Positions 45,135 to 57,900 of a DNA stretch of 64,000 bases are shown here, piece by piece. Numbering within the stretch: position 1 is the first letter of the stretch; every line of letters starts with the position of its first letter. The stretch is from assembly GCA_037074705.1 (NCBI GenBank), contig CM073590.1:136605600-136669599 (forward strand), written 5' to 3'. The translations under genes were made by a program, and so were the position numbers. Below the pieces are notes generated by a model. It saw only the letters and a program-made list of their open reading frames with translations, was not told the origin of the DNA and made no database searches. This DNA is from Zhengitettix transpicula (Eukaryota > Arthropoda > Insecta > Orthoptera > Tetrigidae).

Positions 45135-46477
45135 ATATACTCCTTGAGTATTGCAGAATATAATTATCCTTCAGTATTCAGACATTGCGAAAGATTAAAT
45201 TGATGAAATTGTTAGCTGGATTCATGATGTAAACAAATGGTCACCATATTGGAGTCTCTAATATGGCGCGAAAATTAACTTACATTTTCCGCAAGGATCG
45301 TAAAGTATTTATTGTTTTTTCTTATCATTCTATGGAGTATTGCTGGATAAAATTAAACATTTTATTTTATGGAAATATTTCAGCTTCATTTCATTACGGA
45401 AAAAAAGAACTATTTCCTCTGTTTGTCGCGTAGTAACGTCTTTCTCTCGCGTGACGTCATTGTCTCTTGGCGCGCAGTACTTAATGATCACGTTTTTAAA
45501 ATTATAATTATTTCCTAATGTATGATAGGGGTTTATCACCTCCCCCCCCCACAGTACCGTTTCTCGTGTTTTTAAGAATATGTATACCAATTTTTGCTGC
45601 AATCTGTCCACACGTTCAAATTTGTATAGAAATTAACATAAATACATTCATCATACATAGAAATGTACATCATTTTTTATTATATTGATAGGCTTAAATA
45701 ATATAACAATTAAACACAGAAAAGTGACAACATTTCTGATTTTAATATTTACAGACTATACTTTTTATATTAAATGTAAAAAATTATTTAAATGCAAATA
45801 AGACGAACACTGCATAATATGAAAGTGGAATTAACACACAAATATACAGAGTAGCACAAAGCACGGCAACAATCACATTCGACTCAAACAACTCAGTGCT
45901 CAACAATGAGAAATAGTTTTTCCATTTTCTGTAATGAATCTGTCGGTATCAGTCCTATGACCGGTTGCTTATATTCTCTGACATTTTTAAAAAATAATAT
46001 ACGTGTAAGGTAGATAACACAGCAGGATATACTGACAAAATTGCTGAGAAGTGCGTCTGAATAATTGCTAGCGTTCGCAGGTCCGAGCCTGTCAATGTGT
46101 CTCATTCGAGAATAGCGACAATCGCTTCGACACTTTAACCCGGCAAGTTACGTTTTTCCAATCGCTGATAGTTTTTAATCGCATGTTGGTACATTCTTAT
46201 TTAAAGTATTGTGTTCTCTTTCAGTGACTAAACAACCTCGCGTATAAATCGCAAGAGGGCGTTATGATTGGGCTAAATGAGAAAGAACAACTAAAATCCA
46301 TACATTTAAGCGGGTGGACGTGACATCAATTGAATCTCTTGCGAATATTCAAGCTTCATTAGTCAAAAATTCGTTCATTCATTGTGATTGAGATAATCAG
46401 AGTCAAATTTCAAAATTATACACTTAGAATTCAAACATTACTTAATTACAAAAAAATAATTCATACATAGTAATATT

Positions 46478-46478
<1 letters not shown>
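45135..46478. other. Unassigned stretch
   Basis: Mostly AT-rich. The patch at 45425-45480 is CpG-rich and includes the palindrome TGACGTCA (45452-45459). A C-run lies at 45541-45550. No gene. Confidence 0.45.

Positions 46479-46517
<39 letters not shown>
46479..46517. repeat. (AG)n microsatellite
   Basis: About 19 AG units. Confidence 0.95.
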
Positions 46518-46522
<5 letters not shown>

Positions 46523-46752
46523 TGCATATTAAAATGGTATTGATGTCAGTAAATTATACAAATTTGAGCACAACTAAAAGCAACGAATGACAATTTCGTT
46601 GAGACTGTTGTTGTTACATTCTAAGAAAAGCCGTATCGGGTTGTGGAAGTGAGGAGTATCCACTTATTTGTTAATGAATTTAGTATATCTTAGTTGATAT
46701 CATATCGTACCCGTTATAACTAAGAGACCAAAATAAGGAAGATGTCAATAAC

Positions 46753-47304
46753 TTTTTTTTTTGGCAACAGCCTACATGAGGGTAACCCACGTTGGGCAAC
46801 TCCCCTTTAATAGCATAGGAAGGGATTTGAAAGGGGGGATGCGGAAGGGTAGAGGAAGGTAGCCAAGGGTTACTAGGGCCCCCGAGCTATGGTTTAAGGA
46901 TCCTACCCGGCATTCGCCTAAAGAAATGCAGGGAAAACCCTAGAAAAACTTGCATCGGGTAGGTCGGGCATTGGGTACTTGTCCCACGCCCTTCCGATAG
47001 CGGGAGAGGAGTTTGCTGTGGGGACGCAGCATTCCCTTCTCCGTGCCTCGGCCAGTTTAGGAGGCAGCTTGCCGACTATTCCAATGGGAATAGCGAGCAA
47101 TTCTTACCGTATGCCCAAGGTCTGCGACCCCGGAACATACAACTCTCAAAACAGGCCGAGGTGCCTCGGCTTGTGGGAACCTTAGTTCAAAAACGGAGAG
47201 GAAAAGGCATACCCAAAGGTAGCCCTTCGTATCTCTCCTAAAAGGTTCTGCCTGCGAGAGAAAATCCCTCGCAGGTTACCTGCGAGAGAATCCTCTCGCA
47301 GGCT
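46753..47304 (-). mobile_element. Family R, copy R8 (full, minus strand)
   Basis: Starts with a T10 run (the poly(A) in reverse) and ends with the two GCGAGAG hairpins (about 47252-47303). It is very close to R1 and R2, including 'cccacgcccttccgatagcg'. The plus strand is open at 46979-47185 and reads the same recurrent peptide as the minus strand of R1 and R2. Confidence 0.75.
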
Positions 47305-49423
47305 TTCTTCCTACCTTGATCCCAATAACGTTTACTTTTCATCGAAGTTAAATAATAAGACCGAGGGATATGCAGCGTCGAGAGGAATAAATCTAGGAAA
47401 TAAAATAGAAACGACGATAACGTCGGTTTCCGCAGTACCGTCCAGAGACTTTAACAAATCAGAAAGTGCTAGGAAAAATAAACGAACCTTCAGACATAAA
47501 GACGGCAGCAGTAGGAAGACTAACTATTAAACTGGCTTCACAGGCTGATATAAAATTACCCTCCTAAGTGCAGAGGTACTTGCTAGAAGGCAGGGAAACA
47601 ATTATCCCACCAATCTGTGGCGGGATACCTACGAACCGGTTAACACGGAATCTACATTGTAGAATGACATGGGTCTACAACAGTCGAGGTGTTTTTGTAA
47701 CAAGTGAACAAAATTAGTAAGAAAAGTTAATAAATATATATGACAATATGGACGTGTTCTGTTCTTTGTATTCAGTATCTAAAGTAAAACCCTATATCGT
47801 CATCCAAAGAACAACTTATAAACGGCGGCGACCGGATAACTTTGACTACCTCAAAAACTGATTGAAACAGGAAAACGGGAAGTCAGTGCTTGCTTTTAGT
47901 TGCCAATACGACGTTCTCAAATGTTGTTCTTGTTTTGTTCCTAGGCCCTGAGTTTAAATAATATAAATATTATACTTAATGTTTTCAATCGCTGTATTTT
48001 AATAATTAGATAAACATAATAATTTCCATTGATATTTAACTCCGTTTTCATTATTTTTAAAGAGTAAATATTAAATTTACTAATTGTGTGTTGAATTTTT
48101 AATTTCTATAAAGGTTCTAAATATAATTTAACAACATAATAATAAATTAAAAGGCACCTTGAAACCCTGAGAAAATTAAATTAAAATTTCGCGAATTATA
48201 TAAATCAATAATATATATTTTAATACGTGGCACTCAAATGTTTTTACAGTACTCCGAATATATCCTGAAGTTCTAACGTAGTATAAACTGCCTCAAAGTA
48301 CACGAAAGAAACCGGTATTCTAATAAAAGTTGTTTACTTAACGAAATTTCATTGATTATTAAAGTAATTCTAAACCACCTTCAAACTTTCAGATAAGCTT
48401 AAACTTGTATCCTGAATTTGCACAGCTTAAAAACTTATAGAAAGCAAAGTGGACCGGATTAAGTGCTCTCTCGATATGAGCTTGTATGTGTTATTTAGAA
48501 ATATGAATTTTTAAAGTCAATGTTTATTTCTGATTCTGTGGTTCATGATAACATCCAAAAACCATGCCATTGAGAATATAGGATATAGAATATAGTAGTG
48601 TCTTCTCTTCAGTTGTTAACCGACTAATATTTTCGTTTCATAATACAACCAAATGAATTATCATGGAATATTATTATACTTCGTTTAATTATTTATATTA
48701 AATTTTAGTGGGTGTCGAATGATTCATACCACTGTCGCTGAGTTCTGAGCTCAGGAAATTCACTCAGTGGTTGATCGAATGGTTTGTATGTAACTGAATC
48801 CTTAAACGGTGAAAATAGTAAAGAATGGGAAATGTTTTGAAAGGTAATTCACATGGAAACATGTATTATAAAATCAGGGCCCTTTAAATATTTCAGAATT
48901 TAATGTTAATGATTTCATATCTAAATGAAATATTGAATTTACCCCTACACAGTATCAATTTTAATACATTATTTAAATTCTTCGGTCATTTTTCAGTAGC
49001 TTTCGGCCTAATATTTGGCCATAATCAACTGTAAAACTACTCCTTTTATTTAAACTTCCATGGATGGAAAATTATTTTAACATATATTTTTTTTCGAAAA
49101 CGACAATTATTATAGATCTTTTTTTTTGCGGGATACTGAAGCAGATTGTGTTTACATGTATTTCAATGAGAAAAATAGATTAGAGTTACGAAGAATTCGG
49201 AATACGATCTGTGTTCAGAAACAAATTAAATTCTTAAACCGAGGGTCTACCATATTAATAACAAAAATTATAAATTGTATTTGTTTCTTTTGATTAATAT
49301 TTGATGGCGTGTAACTATTTACTTAAAAGTATTTTTATATAATGTTTTGTGCTAACTCCTCTCTGAAAGTAAAGAATAAATATAGCAGAGAAAATAACAG
49401 AGCAAAATATTTATCTGAATTTG

Positions 49424-49426
<3 letters not shown>
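47305..49426. other. Unassigned stretch
   Basis: 47330-47850 is less AT-rich and holds 'aaacggcggcgaccggat' at about 47821-47838, which weakly recalls a retrotransposon primer-binding region. I cannot show an LTR around it. The remainder is AT-rich with no feature. Confidence 0.4.

Positions 49427-49466
<40 letters not shown>
49427..49466. repeat. (TA)n microsatellite 5' of LTR copy C
   Basis: About 20 AT units that run into TGTAATAATCAAC. Confidence 0.95.
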
Positions 49467-49469
<3 letters not shown>

Positions 49470-50411
49470 AATAATCAACAAGTAGGCTGTAATTAAATTT
49501 TGCCCCACGTTGTGTAACCATTTATGTAATAAATGTGGTAGCCATTAAATGTAAGAATCAAAATGAAAGTTCGATGAAAATAAAAGATTATAAAAAATTA
49601 ACAAACAAAATGATTATTTATTTATTCACTTGTGGCTTCCAAAAGTTAATAATTAACAGAAAAGTGATTTAATAAACAGATTAATAATTCAGTTTAAAAT
49701 TTACCTAAAAACAATATGTCGATAAATGAAAGAAAGCTAAATGTAAAGAAATTATACTTGAACGAAATGAAAGATGAACGAAATCTGACTCTACCCTTTT
49801 ATTTATCGTTTACAAATATTATTATCAAAGTTTTGGTAACTCACATAACGTCCGACTGGTACCAGAATTCTTTTGTAGCTTCAATACTACACTTTAAATG
49901 CAAAATTTTACACTGATTCTAATTTCCTCACAGATTTTACACATACGCTGTCGAAATGCACGTACTCAGTTCTCAGGAACCTCGGATGATGATCCTCTCC
50001 TAATTGGTCAGCTATCGGATGTTGGTTTCCCTCAATGCAAAATTGTTCAATTTTTATAATGAAGCAACCTTTGCTTCACCGTTGTCTAGTTGTTAGAAAG
50101 TCTTTCTGTCCAACTATCTGCTTGCTTACAGGAACACACGATTTGCAGATTTTAGACTTTTACTGTTTTATTTATCGATTTGGATCGAACTACTATGTAT
50201 CTCGGTGAAGATTTGTTTTAATGTCTCTCCTCTCGTGGCTGACCATAGACTAACTTTTTACCTTTTCGCGCACAAACGCCATTTCGGTTCTTCAACAAAG
50301 CAACAGAGCTCAGCGCTATTGTCGCTTTGGTCACTCAAATACCGCTACAATTCATTTATCAAAAAAATTCAAATTATAATCAAACAATTAATGGTCTAAT
50401 ACTATTGCTAA
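49467..50411 (+). mobile_element. Solo LTR-like element, copy C
   Basis: The start TGTAATAATCAACAAGTAGG is identical to copy B. The 3' end has decayed to 'atggtctaatactattgcta' before another TA run (50412-50431). Internal blocks 'acgaaatctgac', 'gactggtaccagaa' and 'agcgctattgtcgctttgg' match copy B closely. Confidence 0.6.
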
Positions 50412-50431
50412 TATATATATATATATATATA
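50412..50431. repeat. (TA)n microsatellite 3' of LTR copy C
   Basis: Ten to eleven AT units. Confidence 0.9.
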
Positions 50432-51699
50432 TACAGTCGTACAACTTCCACAACTCCAAAAAAAGTAAATTCCAACCATTTTCTTCCTCTTTCAAGATAA
50501 TAGCAAAACTTTAAACTTCCTGTAGTCATTAATAGATAAGCTTTTTTCTCCTGCAGACATCTTTAACAGCTTTTAAGCTTTCTGTGGCGTGACATTTGAA
50601 ATTAGAATTATGCATAATAGTAGATAATTCTTCTTGCATTAAAATGAAACATATTTTAAGTTTCTACGTATTTATAAAAACAATATAATACTTTTGGGTC
50701 TAACTTTTATGAATATAGAAGTTGTAAGGCAAGGGGATGTTCTCTTATTTATTCATGTTCGTATATTAATGCATAAATTTAATTCGTATGTTGTAGATTT
50801 ATCTCTAAGAGTCGCCTTAGTTTCACAGAATTATGGTTCTACGAAATGTGATAACGCCGGGAACTTTAAACGGGAGTTGGACTCAAAGTTTACTCAAACA
50901 AATAACCTACTATGCAATAGCGATGAAACTGTAAATCGCTATTCTAAATCAGTGGAGCAATTATTAATAGATTTACTCAGTGGTTAATACGTATAAATAA
51001 TTTTCCTATATATGTTCTGTAAATAAAATATGGATAAGCCTAACAATAACTATCGCTACAGGTAATATTTTAATCAGTTATCGTCATGAAATTCGATTCC
51101 ATTTAAACCATATATAATTAACAAACGTTATTGTGTTGCATAACGAATTTTTAAAATGCAATATTTAAGATACTTGCCGTGAATAGGGAATTTTCCAAAT
51201 ATGTGTGTTTGTATCCGTTGTTTTTAAATGGAACAATCTCTGTTCGCATACCTTGAGATACGCAAAAAAAATCTGCAGTGTTTTGGAATGATTGACTGAT
51301 ATGAAAATGAAAAATAATTATTCCAGAAAGATAAATGCGCAAACATAAATTCAAATCCTGGAATTCTGACAACACACAATTCTACGTTAGGAAAATTATT
51401 AAGTGTAAAACATTCAGTACTTTTAAAACGTAGACTGATTTGAAGTGATATGAAGATATTGTTTCCTACTCGAGAACCGAAAAAATGAATAATTTTTTAC
51501 AGGAGTAGTGTAAACACATCTTTCAATAACATTGAAACCATCGCTTAAAGAAAATGGAGGAAACTCAATACGGTTATTATTAATTATTAAGTTCAGCTCA
51601 TTACAGATTTACCTCAAGTTACACGCTATACAAAAGATGTAATTGGAAAGACGATCTTCTCTTCAAGACTTGGATGTATTAGAGTTTCAATTCCTTAAA

Positions 51700-51700
<1 letters not shown>
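50432..51700. other. Unassigned stretch
   Basis: One plus ORF of 97 codons (50694-50987) lacks any recognised motif. AT-rich otherwise. Confidence 0.5.

Positions 51701-51781
<81 letters not shown>
51701..51781. repeat. (TC)n(TA)n compound microsatellite
   Basis: About 12 TC units followed by about 28 TA units that run into LTR copy D. Confidence 0.95.
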
Positions 51782-51784
<3 letters not shown>

Positions 51785-52741
51785 AATATTCAACAATTAG
51801 GCTTTAATTTAATAAAGATAATCAAATTTTAACAAACAAAATTTATTTATTAATTTGTGGCTTCTAAAATTTACAAACAATTACAATAAAATGAAAATCT
51901 CTTAATCTCTCAGAGTCTTTACTGGGTTTGACTATTTACAGTGAAAATTATTGAATGACCTTATTAACAATACAGTTTAAAATTTACTTCAAAATAATGT
52001 GCTGATAAATGAAAGAAAAGCTACAAGAAAAACGAACGAAATCTGACGTTAACCTTTTAGTTAGCGTTTACAGATTTTATTAAAGTTTTGGTTACTTATG
52101 CATTGTTCGGCTGGTACCAGCATTCTTTTGTCGCTTCAAAAGTACACTATATTGCAAACTTTTTACACAGATTCTAAATTTTTCTCACAGATTCTACACT
52201 TATGAAGTTGAAATGCGGTTACTAGGCTCCCAGGAGCTCGGATGATCCCTTTAATTGATCAGCTATCTGATGTCGTTTTCCCTCAACACGAAAATGTTCA
52301 AGTTCTTTATAATGAAGCAAACACTTGCTTCCGTTGGCTAATTGTTAGCACATCTACTCGGTCCAACTAACTGCTTGCTTACAGGAACCTTTGATTTTAG
52401 CATTTTACCGCATTATTTATCGGTTTGGATTGAAAACTTCTAAGTAGCTCGGTGAAGATTTATTTTACAATGTCTCTCCTTTCGTGGCTGACCGTAGACT
52501 TCGACTTTTCTCTTTCGCTCCTCGCCGTAGACTTAGACTAACTTTTACAATGTCTCTCCTGTTGTGGTAGACTGAAGACTGCTATGCTTTTGCGCGCGTA
52601 ATCGCCATTCCGAACCCTCAATAATAGGAACAGAGCTCGCTGTTCATTGTTGCTTTGCTCGATCATCGCTATAATTCAAACTGCTCGCTAACAATTCAAA
52701 TTATTTAAAAACAATTCATGACTTAATTAATTGGCATTAAA
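51782..52741 (+). mobile_element. Solo LTR-like element, copy D
   Basis: 960 bp from TGTAATATTCAACAATTAGG to 'ggcattaaa' (the CA end mutated to AA), followed by ATATATA. It contains all family blocks. An internal segment around 'tttacaatgtctctcct' (near 52470 and 52538) occurs twice, a local duplication not seen in copy B. Confidence 0.6.
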
Positions 52742-52779
52742 ATATATATATATATGTATGTATATGAATATATATATAT
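52742..52779. repeat. Imperfect (TA)n tract
   Basis: AT-rich interrupted repeat after LTR copy D. Confidence 0.8.
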
Positions 52780-53518
52780 GAAATAATTCTTTTATCTGCA
52801 CATACCTCAGAATCACTATATTTGTGTGTTTCATTTATTAGGGAATCCGTAATCGATATAAATAAACATTCTGTCTATCTGTTACCCTTATCACAAGAAA
52901 ACGGTCGAACCGATTTGGGTGAAAGTATATATCGTTGTTAGAAAAACCACTGAACGGAAGTAAACTGAATTAGTAAATAACTTTTCAGGTTATCTTAAAT
53001 TGTCAATTACTATTCCAAAATATTCAGCCAGCAAAATTTACTTTACAAGCGGGATGTGTTAGTAGGTAAACAGAATATTTGTCGATAAGAGATGGCAGGA
53101 AGATAATCTTATTCGCAGACATAAATTAGCAAAAAGTATTAAGTAAAATTAACTTTGATACTAGTACAGTGAACCATTAGTTTATAGTTTTTAAAAATTC
53201 TCTATCTATGAAGAATTTTATAAATAGTGGACACTGACACAAAATTATGTCCAAAAAGCTAAACCTAACTTTGACAACTGTGCAAAATGTTTTCATTTAT
53301 GAATAGTGGACAAACTCACATAGGTTCCTTCTGTGAACTATTCCAACAAATATATACCATTTCTGTTACATTAATATTACCTCCATCAAGATGTGATCTT
53401 CGTAGTTCTTATCACTTGATTGTAATTAAATTACAATTACTTCTCCAAGCAAAAGCGTTAAATTTCCACTTAATTAAAATAACATAATTAGGGTAAAATA
53501 ATGAAAAAGACGTAACAA
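52780..53518. other. Unassigned AT-rich stretch
   Basis: Nothing recognised. 52855-52930 ('ttctgtctatctgttaccct', 'cggtcgaaccgatttgggtg') looks like old transposon sequence but I cannot place it. Confidence 0.4.
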
Positions 53519-53925
53519 TTAATTTTATTTATTCATTTAGTCATCGAATGTAGAAATAGGATACCTTATGATATGAAATTACAATAAAATTAGTGGAAGA
53601 TACAATTAATAGGAATTAGAAGTTAACATGCACATAACTAAAAATCGGGAACACAAATTTCTCTGTCCAACGTAACTAAAAGAACTTTATGGTAATAGTA
53701 ATAATTCTATAACTTTACTAATGGTATACTATAACATTGACAGTATAAAAGCTAATTAAATACGCTCTAGGAAAAATAATTATCTACAGAATTAACTATA
53801 GTCAAATATCAAATTACACATCACACGAGAATAAACACAATACCTGACAAGTGGACTAGGAATAATCACAAACACAAAAGACCCACAAGCCTCTTCACGA
53901 AACTGAACGACGACGAATCTACCCT
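53519..53925 (-). mobile_element. Dispersed repeat family D, copy 2 (minus strand)
   Basis: Reverse complement aligns with 12290-12697 throughout. Its tail at 53519-53540 reads 'ttttatttattcattt', equal to the AATAAATAAA end of copy 1. No coding content. Confidence 0.65.
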
Positions 53926-54867
53926 CTCGTAGAAACTCCAGGCAGCACATGAAACAATAAAGAAATTGGGAGGAAAGACATACAGAGAGTAAGCAAGTTA
54001 TGAAATAAGTAGATTCAAGAGCAACACATTCAACACTTTTGCAGTATAGACAAAAAAGTAATCATTAGGAAAGCGATTAATAAACTCCTGTACTGAGTAA
54101 AAAGCGACAGTATTTGTTTTACGACTTTTGTTTTAAGACTTCTGAATAGTTAAGAAACAATGTCAAAGATTTTTTGGTATTTCACATTTTAAATTAATTG
54201 ATATGTAACTTCCGTTACGTTCCATATACACTGTAATATTTATACTTTTTTAATTCAAAATTTAATTAAGAAATATTTATTACCAGAAAACTTTTAATTA
54301 TATTGCTGAATATTAAACCAAGTTATTTTGGCGCCAGCAGATTTAATTTACAACTTCATATGACAAAACATGCGAAATTCCAGAATACACAATAATTACA
54401 AAATGAGAAACTTTCTGCTCAGGTTGATATTGGAAATAGTTACTATTCAAAATGATAAGCAAACTGACGTGCATGAAGTATTTATTCAAATTAATTTAAT
54501 TTGGTTCGTCTTAGGTTTTTTTAATACCTTAATTTCCACTCGTCAGCGTAACAACACCACTCACGGAATAATGTTGTAACCTCCCACGTCGAGGGTCCAG
54601 CGCCGCTTGGCTCCACCCACTAAGAAGATTCTCTCGCGGCCACTACGGTGACGATCGAACACTGCAAACGGACTCGTATACGGACAATAGATTCATCACC
54701 GTCCCAATCAATGATTCGGGGCCTTCCATACAGAATTCGTACACCAATGACGTTGCGACTCGCGCAGAAATTCCAACCCAACCAGCAACCTGTGACTTAA
54801 AACTGAACTCAAAACCTAGTATTGCAACTTCAACACTAGTACAACAATACCAGCGGGTAGCATTCGA
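53926..54867. other. Unassigned stretch
   Basis: AT-rich to about 54575, then less AT-rich to 54860 ('ccacgtcgagggtccagcgc'). One minus ORF of 77 codons (54643-54876) without motif. Confidence 0.45.
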
Positions 54868-54997
54868 CCAATTCAAATATTAGTCAAACGTAGATTTTCC
54901 CGGTGTAAATGTTGGATGAAATTATCGAAACGTCGCGAGCATTCGACAATCTTACCCGGCTGGAATCCCGAGAGAATTTCATCCAATTCAAATATTA
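54868..54997 (+). mobile_element. Collapsed mini-PLE with 15 bp duplication (element P3)
   Basis: The direct repeat 'ccaattcaaatatta' (54868-54882 and 54983-54997) flanks an insertion of about 100 bp. It begins with the one-sided tail 'gtcaaacgtag' and 'ttttcccggtgtaaatgttg', keeps 9 nt of arm 1 (gatgaaatt), then jumps straight to arm 2 at 'atcgaaacgtcgcg' and continues to 'gagagaatttcatc'. It equals element P2 with most of arm 1 and the loop deleted. The first bases of the duplication overlap the element end, so its true length is 12-15 bp. Confidence 0.8.
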
Positions 54998-57900
54998 TCA
55001 CTGTAGTTTAATAATGATATCAGAGGCGAACTATCTCTGTCGACTCCAGCTTCCGAGTCCCTCTCCGTTGTGTTTTATGGTCTTAAGAAATTGCACAAAA
55101 TCACAATTTGTTGTGGTACTGAAAATTAGGTCAATCAACAAAAAGGTTAATACGACATTAAACTGTAATTAAAAAAACACAAGTATGACACTGATGAGCC
55201 GTTGTATATACCAACAATACAAGCTATCATTATCAACCGTTTTTTCTAACTGACGTCAAACAATACTTGATAACTCATAATTAAAATATTAAAATTCTTA
55301 CATTAAAGCTGAATTAAATGTGCAATTATTTTAAAACACGATACATATTCATTACAACATATAGCATTGTAGTGTTTTTTTATAATTTTGCAAAATATTT
55401 TAAGACTAAAATATAATGAATAAAAAACATATAAAAGATAGTTTTACATGTGCATTGAGATTATCAAAAAGCAGCTCAGAAATTATTTCGATTCTTTCTA
55501 TTATGTATGGGGCTTGAAAGAATTATACAGAATCAATTATATCATAGAAATCAAGAGGTTGGACATCATAACCAAACACGAACATCAGTATTAATTGTTC
55601 CATATTGCAATAATATAAAAAATGAGTTAGTATTATATGAAATACGCTAACTTTAGTGAGTGTACATGCTGATAACAGTGAAAATACCTCATGACGAAGA
55701 ATTATTAATTTATAATTTATTAATATATAGCTACATGTAAGCAGGTATTCGCCCCCCCCCCCCCCCCCACTACTCTCTGTCTGTAATATCGTAGTTTAAT
55801 TTTAAATATTTCAACTAGAAAATTTCTCTTTGAAAAACGTATGTGAATCTTTTCCCTTTTACTAATATTTTCCGACATATGCTCTTTGTAAATTATTAAT
55901 TTTTTTAACAATATATAAAGACGTTGTACCAAAGAACTTGTTGAACCACGAGAGAAACAAATGCAAATAAAAAGGTTTAAGCTTTGTTGGTTGCATGCGA
56001 ATTTGTGCAAATTTATGTCACAGGGAGAACTAGAATTTACGTTGACCTCAGTTGAACTTAAGTTAAACAGATTAATTAGGAAGACAGTTATGATACTTTG
56101 AAAGTTCCAAGAAATAATTTCTAGTTTTACACAAAATAACAACCAGTAACGATTGTTTTGTTTTCATTTTTCATGTACTGCATATCTGTTACTTCTGTAA
56201 GCTTGATAATTGAGCCTATGAAAGGCATATTAACGTACTACGTCAGTGTAAGCCTTCGAAACTGCATAACAGATTATAGAATGCACCCGGAGGAAGCCGC
56301 AGGGAAATTCATTAAATATTAATACATCGAGAATAAGTTACTTCACTAACGGCCTCGATAATTTCCTCAGATCATTTGATCGATGTGATTTATTAGAAAC
56401 GCATATCATTACGAAGAAATAAGCTTAAAATGCCCAGGAGGTCTAATTATTATTCATAAACTGGAGCTTAACGAGACTAACATTCAAATTCAGGATCAGT
56501 TTAGCTCAAACACCAGGAAACCTTCAATTAACATGTCATATTGAATTTGTCAAAATTGTTGAATGAACGTCCTGCAGTGCTTTTTTTAAGACGCGTAAAG
56601 TAGAATGCGACCTTGTTCACTACTATATCCGGTTTCCTGTCTTAACTCGTTACAATAATTCAACATTAAGCGCTCATTATTCTGACGACAGTTTTTAATT
56701 AGTTTCTTAAGACACGTGACGAAGACCATTAGCATTTAATTGTTTTGTTTCTTTTCTGCGCTTGACATTACTACTGCAATAAAACGCACACCGTTGACAA
56801 TGTTTCAGCAGGAGTGCAAGTAGACATTCTCTGATATACATTTGTGGTTTTCTTTAAGATTATAAAATTGGTTTAAGAAAATAACTGCACTATCATTAAT
56901 TATTAATTCACTAAACTGCTCTTTCCTGATAATAAATTTCTATTATTAGCGGCGTCTGTAAATACTCATATTTCCAGAGATGATACAAATTGTAGACAAA
57001 GCCATTGAAATTCAATTAACAGTTACTTGCCAAATGAGGATTTGATGGTTGATCCGCTGATGGAGAGTTGTGCTAATAGCATTCGAGTCCGTATCGTAAT
57101 GAAATCCTAAAGATTACATTCCGGCCTAGCTAAATTAACTTTCCATATTTCACTAATTCAGTCAGCCACAAGGAAACGTAATTCTCAGAGAACACTGAGT
57201 TTCACGATTTTATTAAATAATTCACTTAAAGTAATAAAATTTAAATAAATTATTCGAATGTTGATAATATAAATTATTTTTAAATTCAGTTTTTTAATTC
57301 AGAAGCACAAAATATGAACAGTTTTCTTCTGCATAAACGTTGTATTCATGTTACAAATTCTATATTTAATTTGTCCGATTCATGTTAATTTTAAATACTC
57401 TTCTTGCGGTAATAATAAAGGGAAAAATGTTTTTAACATTTTATTATTTTTATATCCAAGGAGAATTATCATTCATTGAATAAAACATGAGCGCACTATT
57501 CTTTTCTGTCGTATACAGCGCTACTAACAAATGTGGCACTTAAAGTGCCGTAGCTTTGTGAATGCGAAATTAACCAGGACGTTACTGCAAAAACTTGTAT
57601 CAGCAACATTATTAAAAGTACCGTTTCTCCAATAAATGAAGTCTGCACCTAGGAGATATTCACCTCTCAATATATGTAATAAAATTCACTTGTTTACAAT
57701 TCACATTCATTCCCTACTTTCTAACAACTTAAGATGGTCAGAAAATAAAAATATTTTCTCATTTCGGTAGTCATTTTATGAATGACCTTAATAATTGAAT
57801 AATAATTTTTATATTTTAACTATGCACAAAATACTGCAATTACATGTGTTAACGTTACTTCTGAAATATTAATCTCATTTAGATGTATTTAGGTGATATA

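Noticed and set aside
45452..45459. TGACGTCA palindrome (CRE-like site)
   Set aside because: A single 8 bp match in 64 kb without a promoter context carries little weight; similar palindromes occur elsewhere in the window.
55720..56142. 140-codon ORF on the minus strand
   Set aside because: It reads through a C17 homopolymer as polyglycine and is rich in Ile, Phe, Ser and Asn. It looks like chance.
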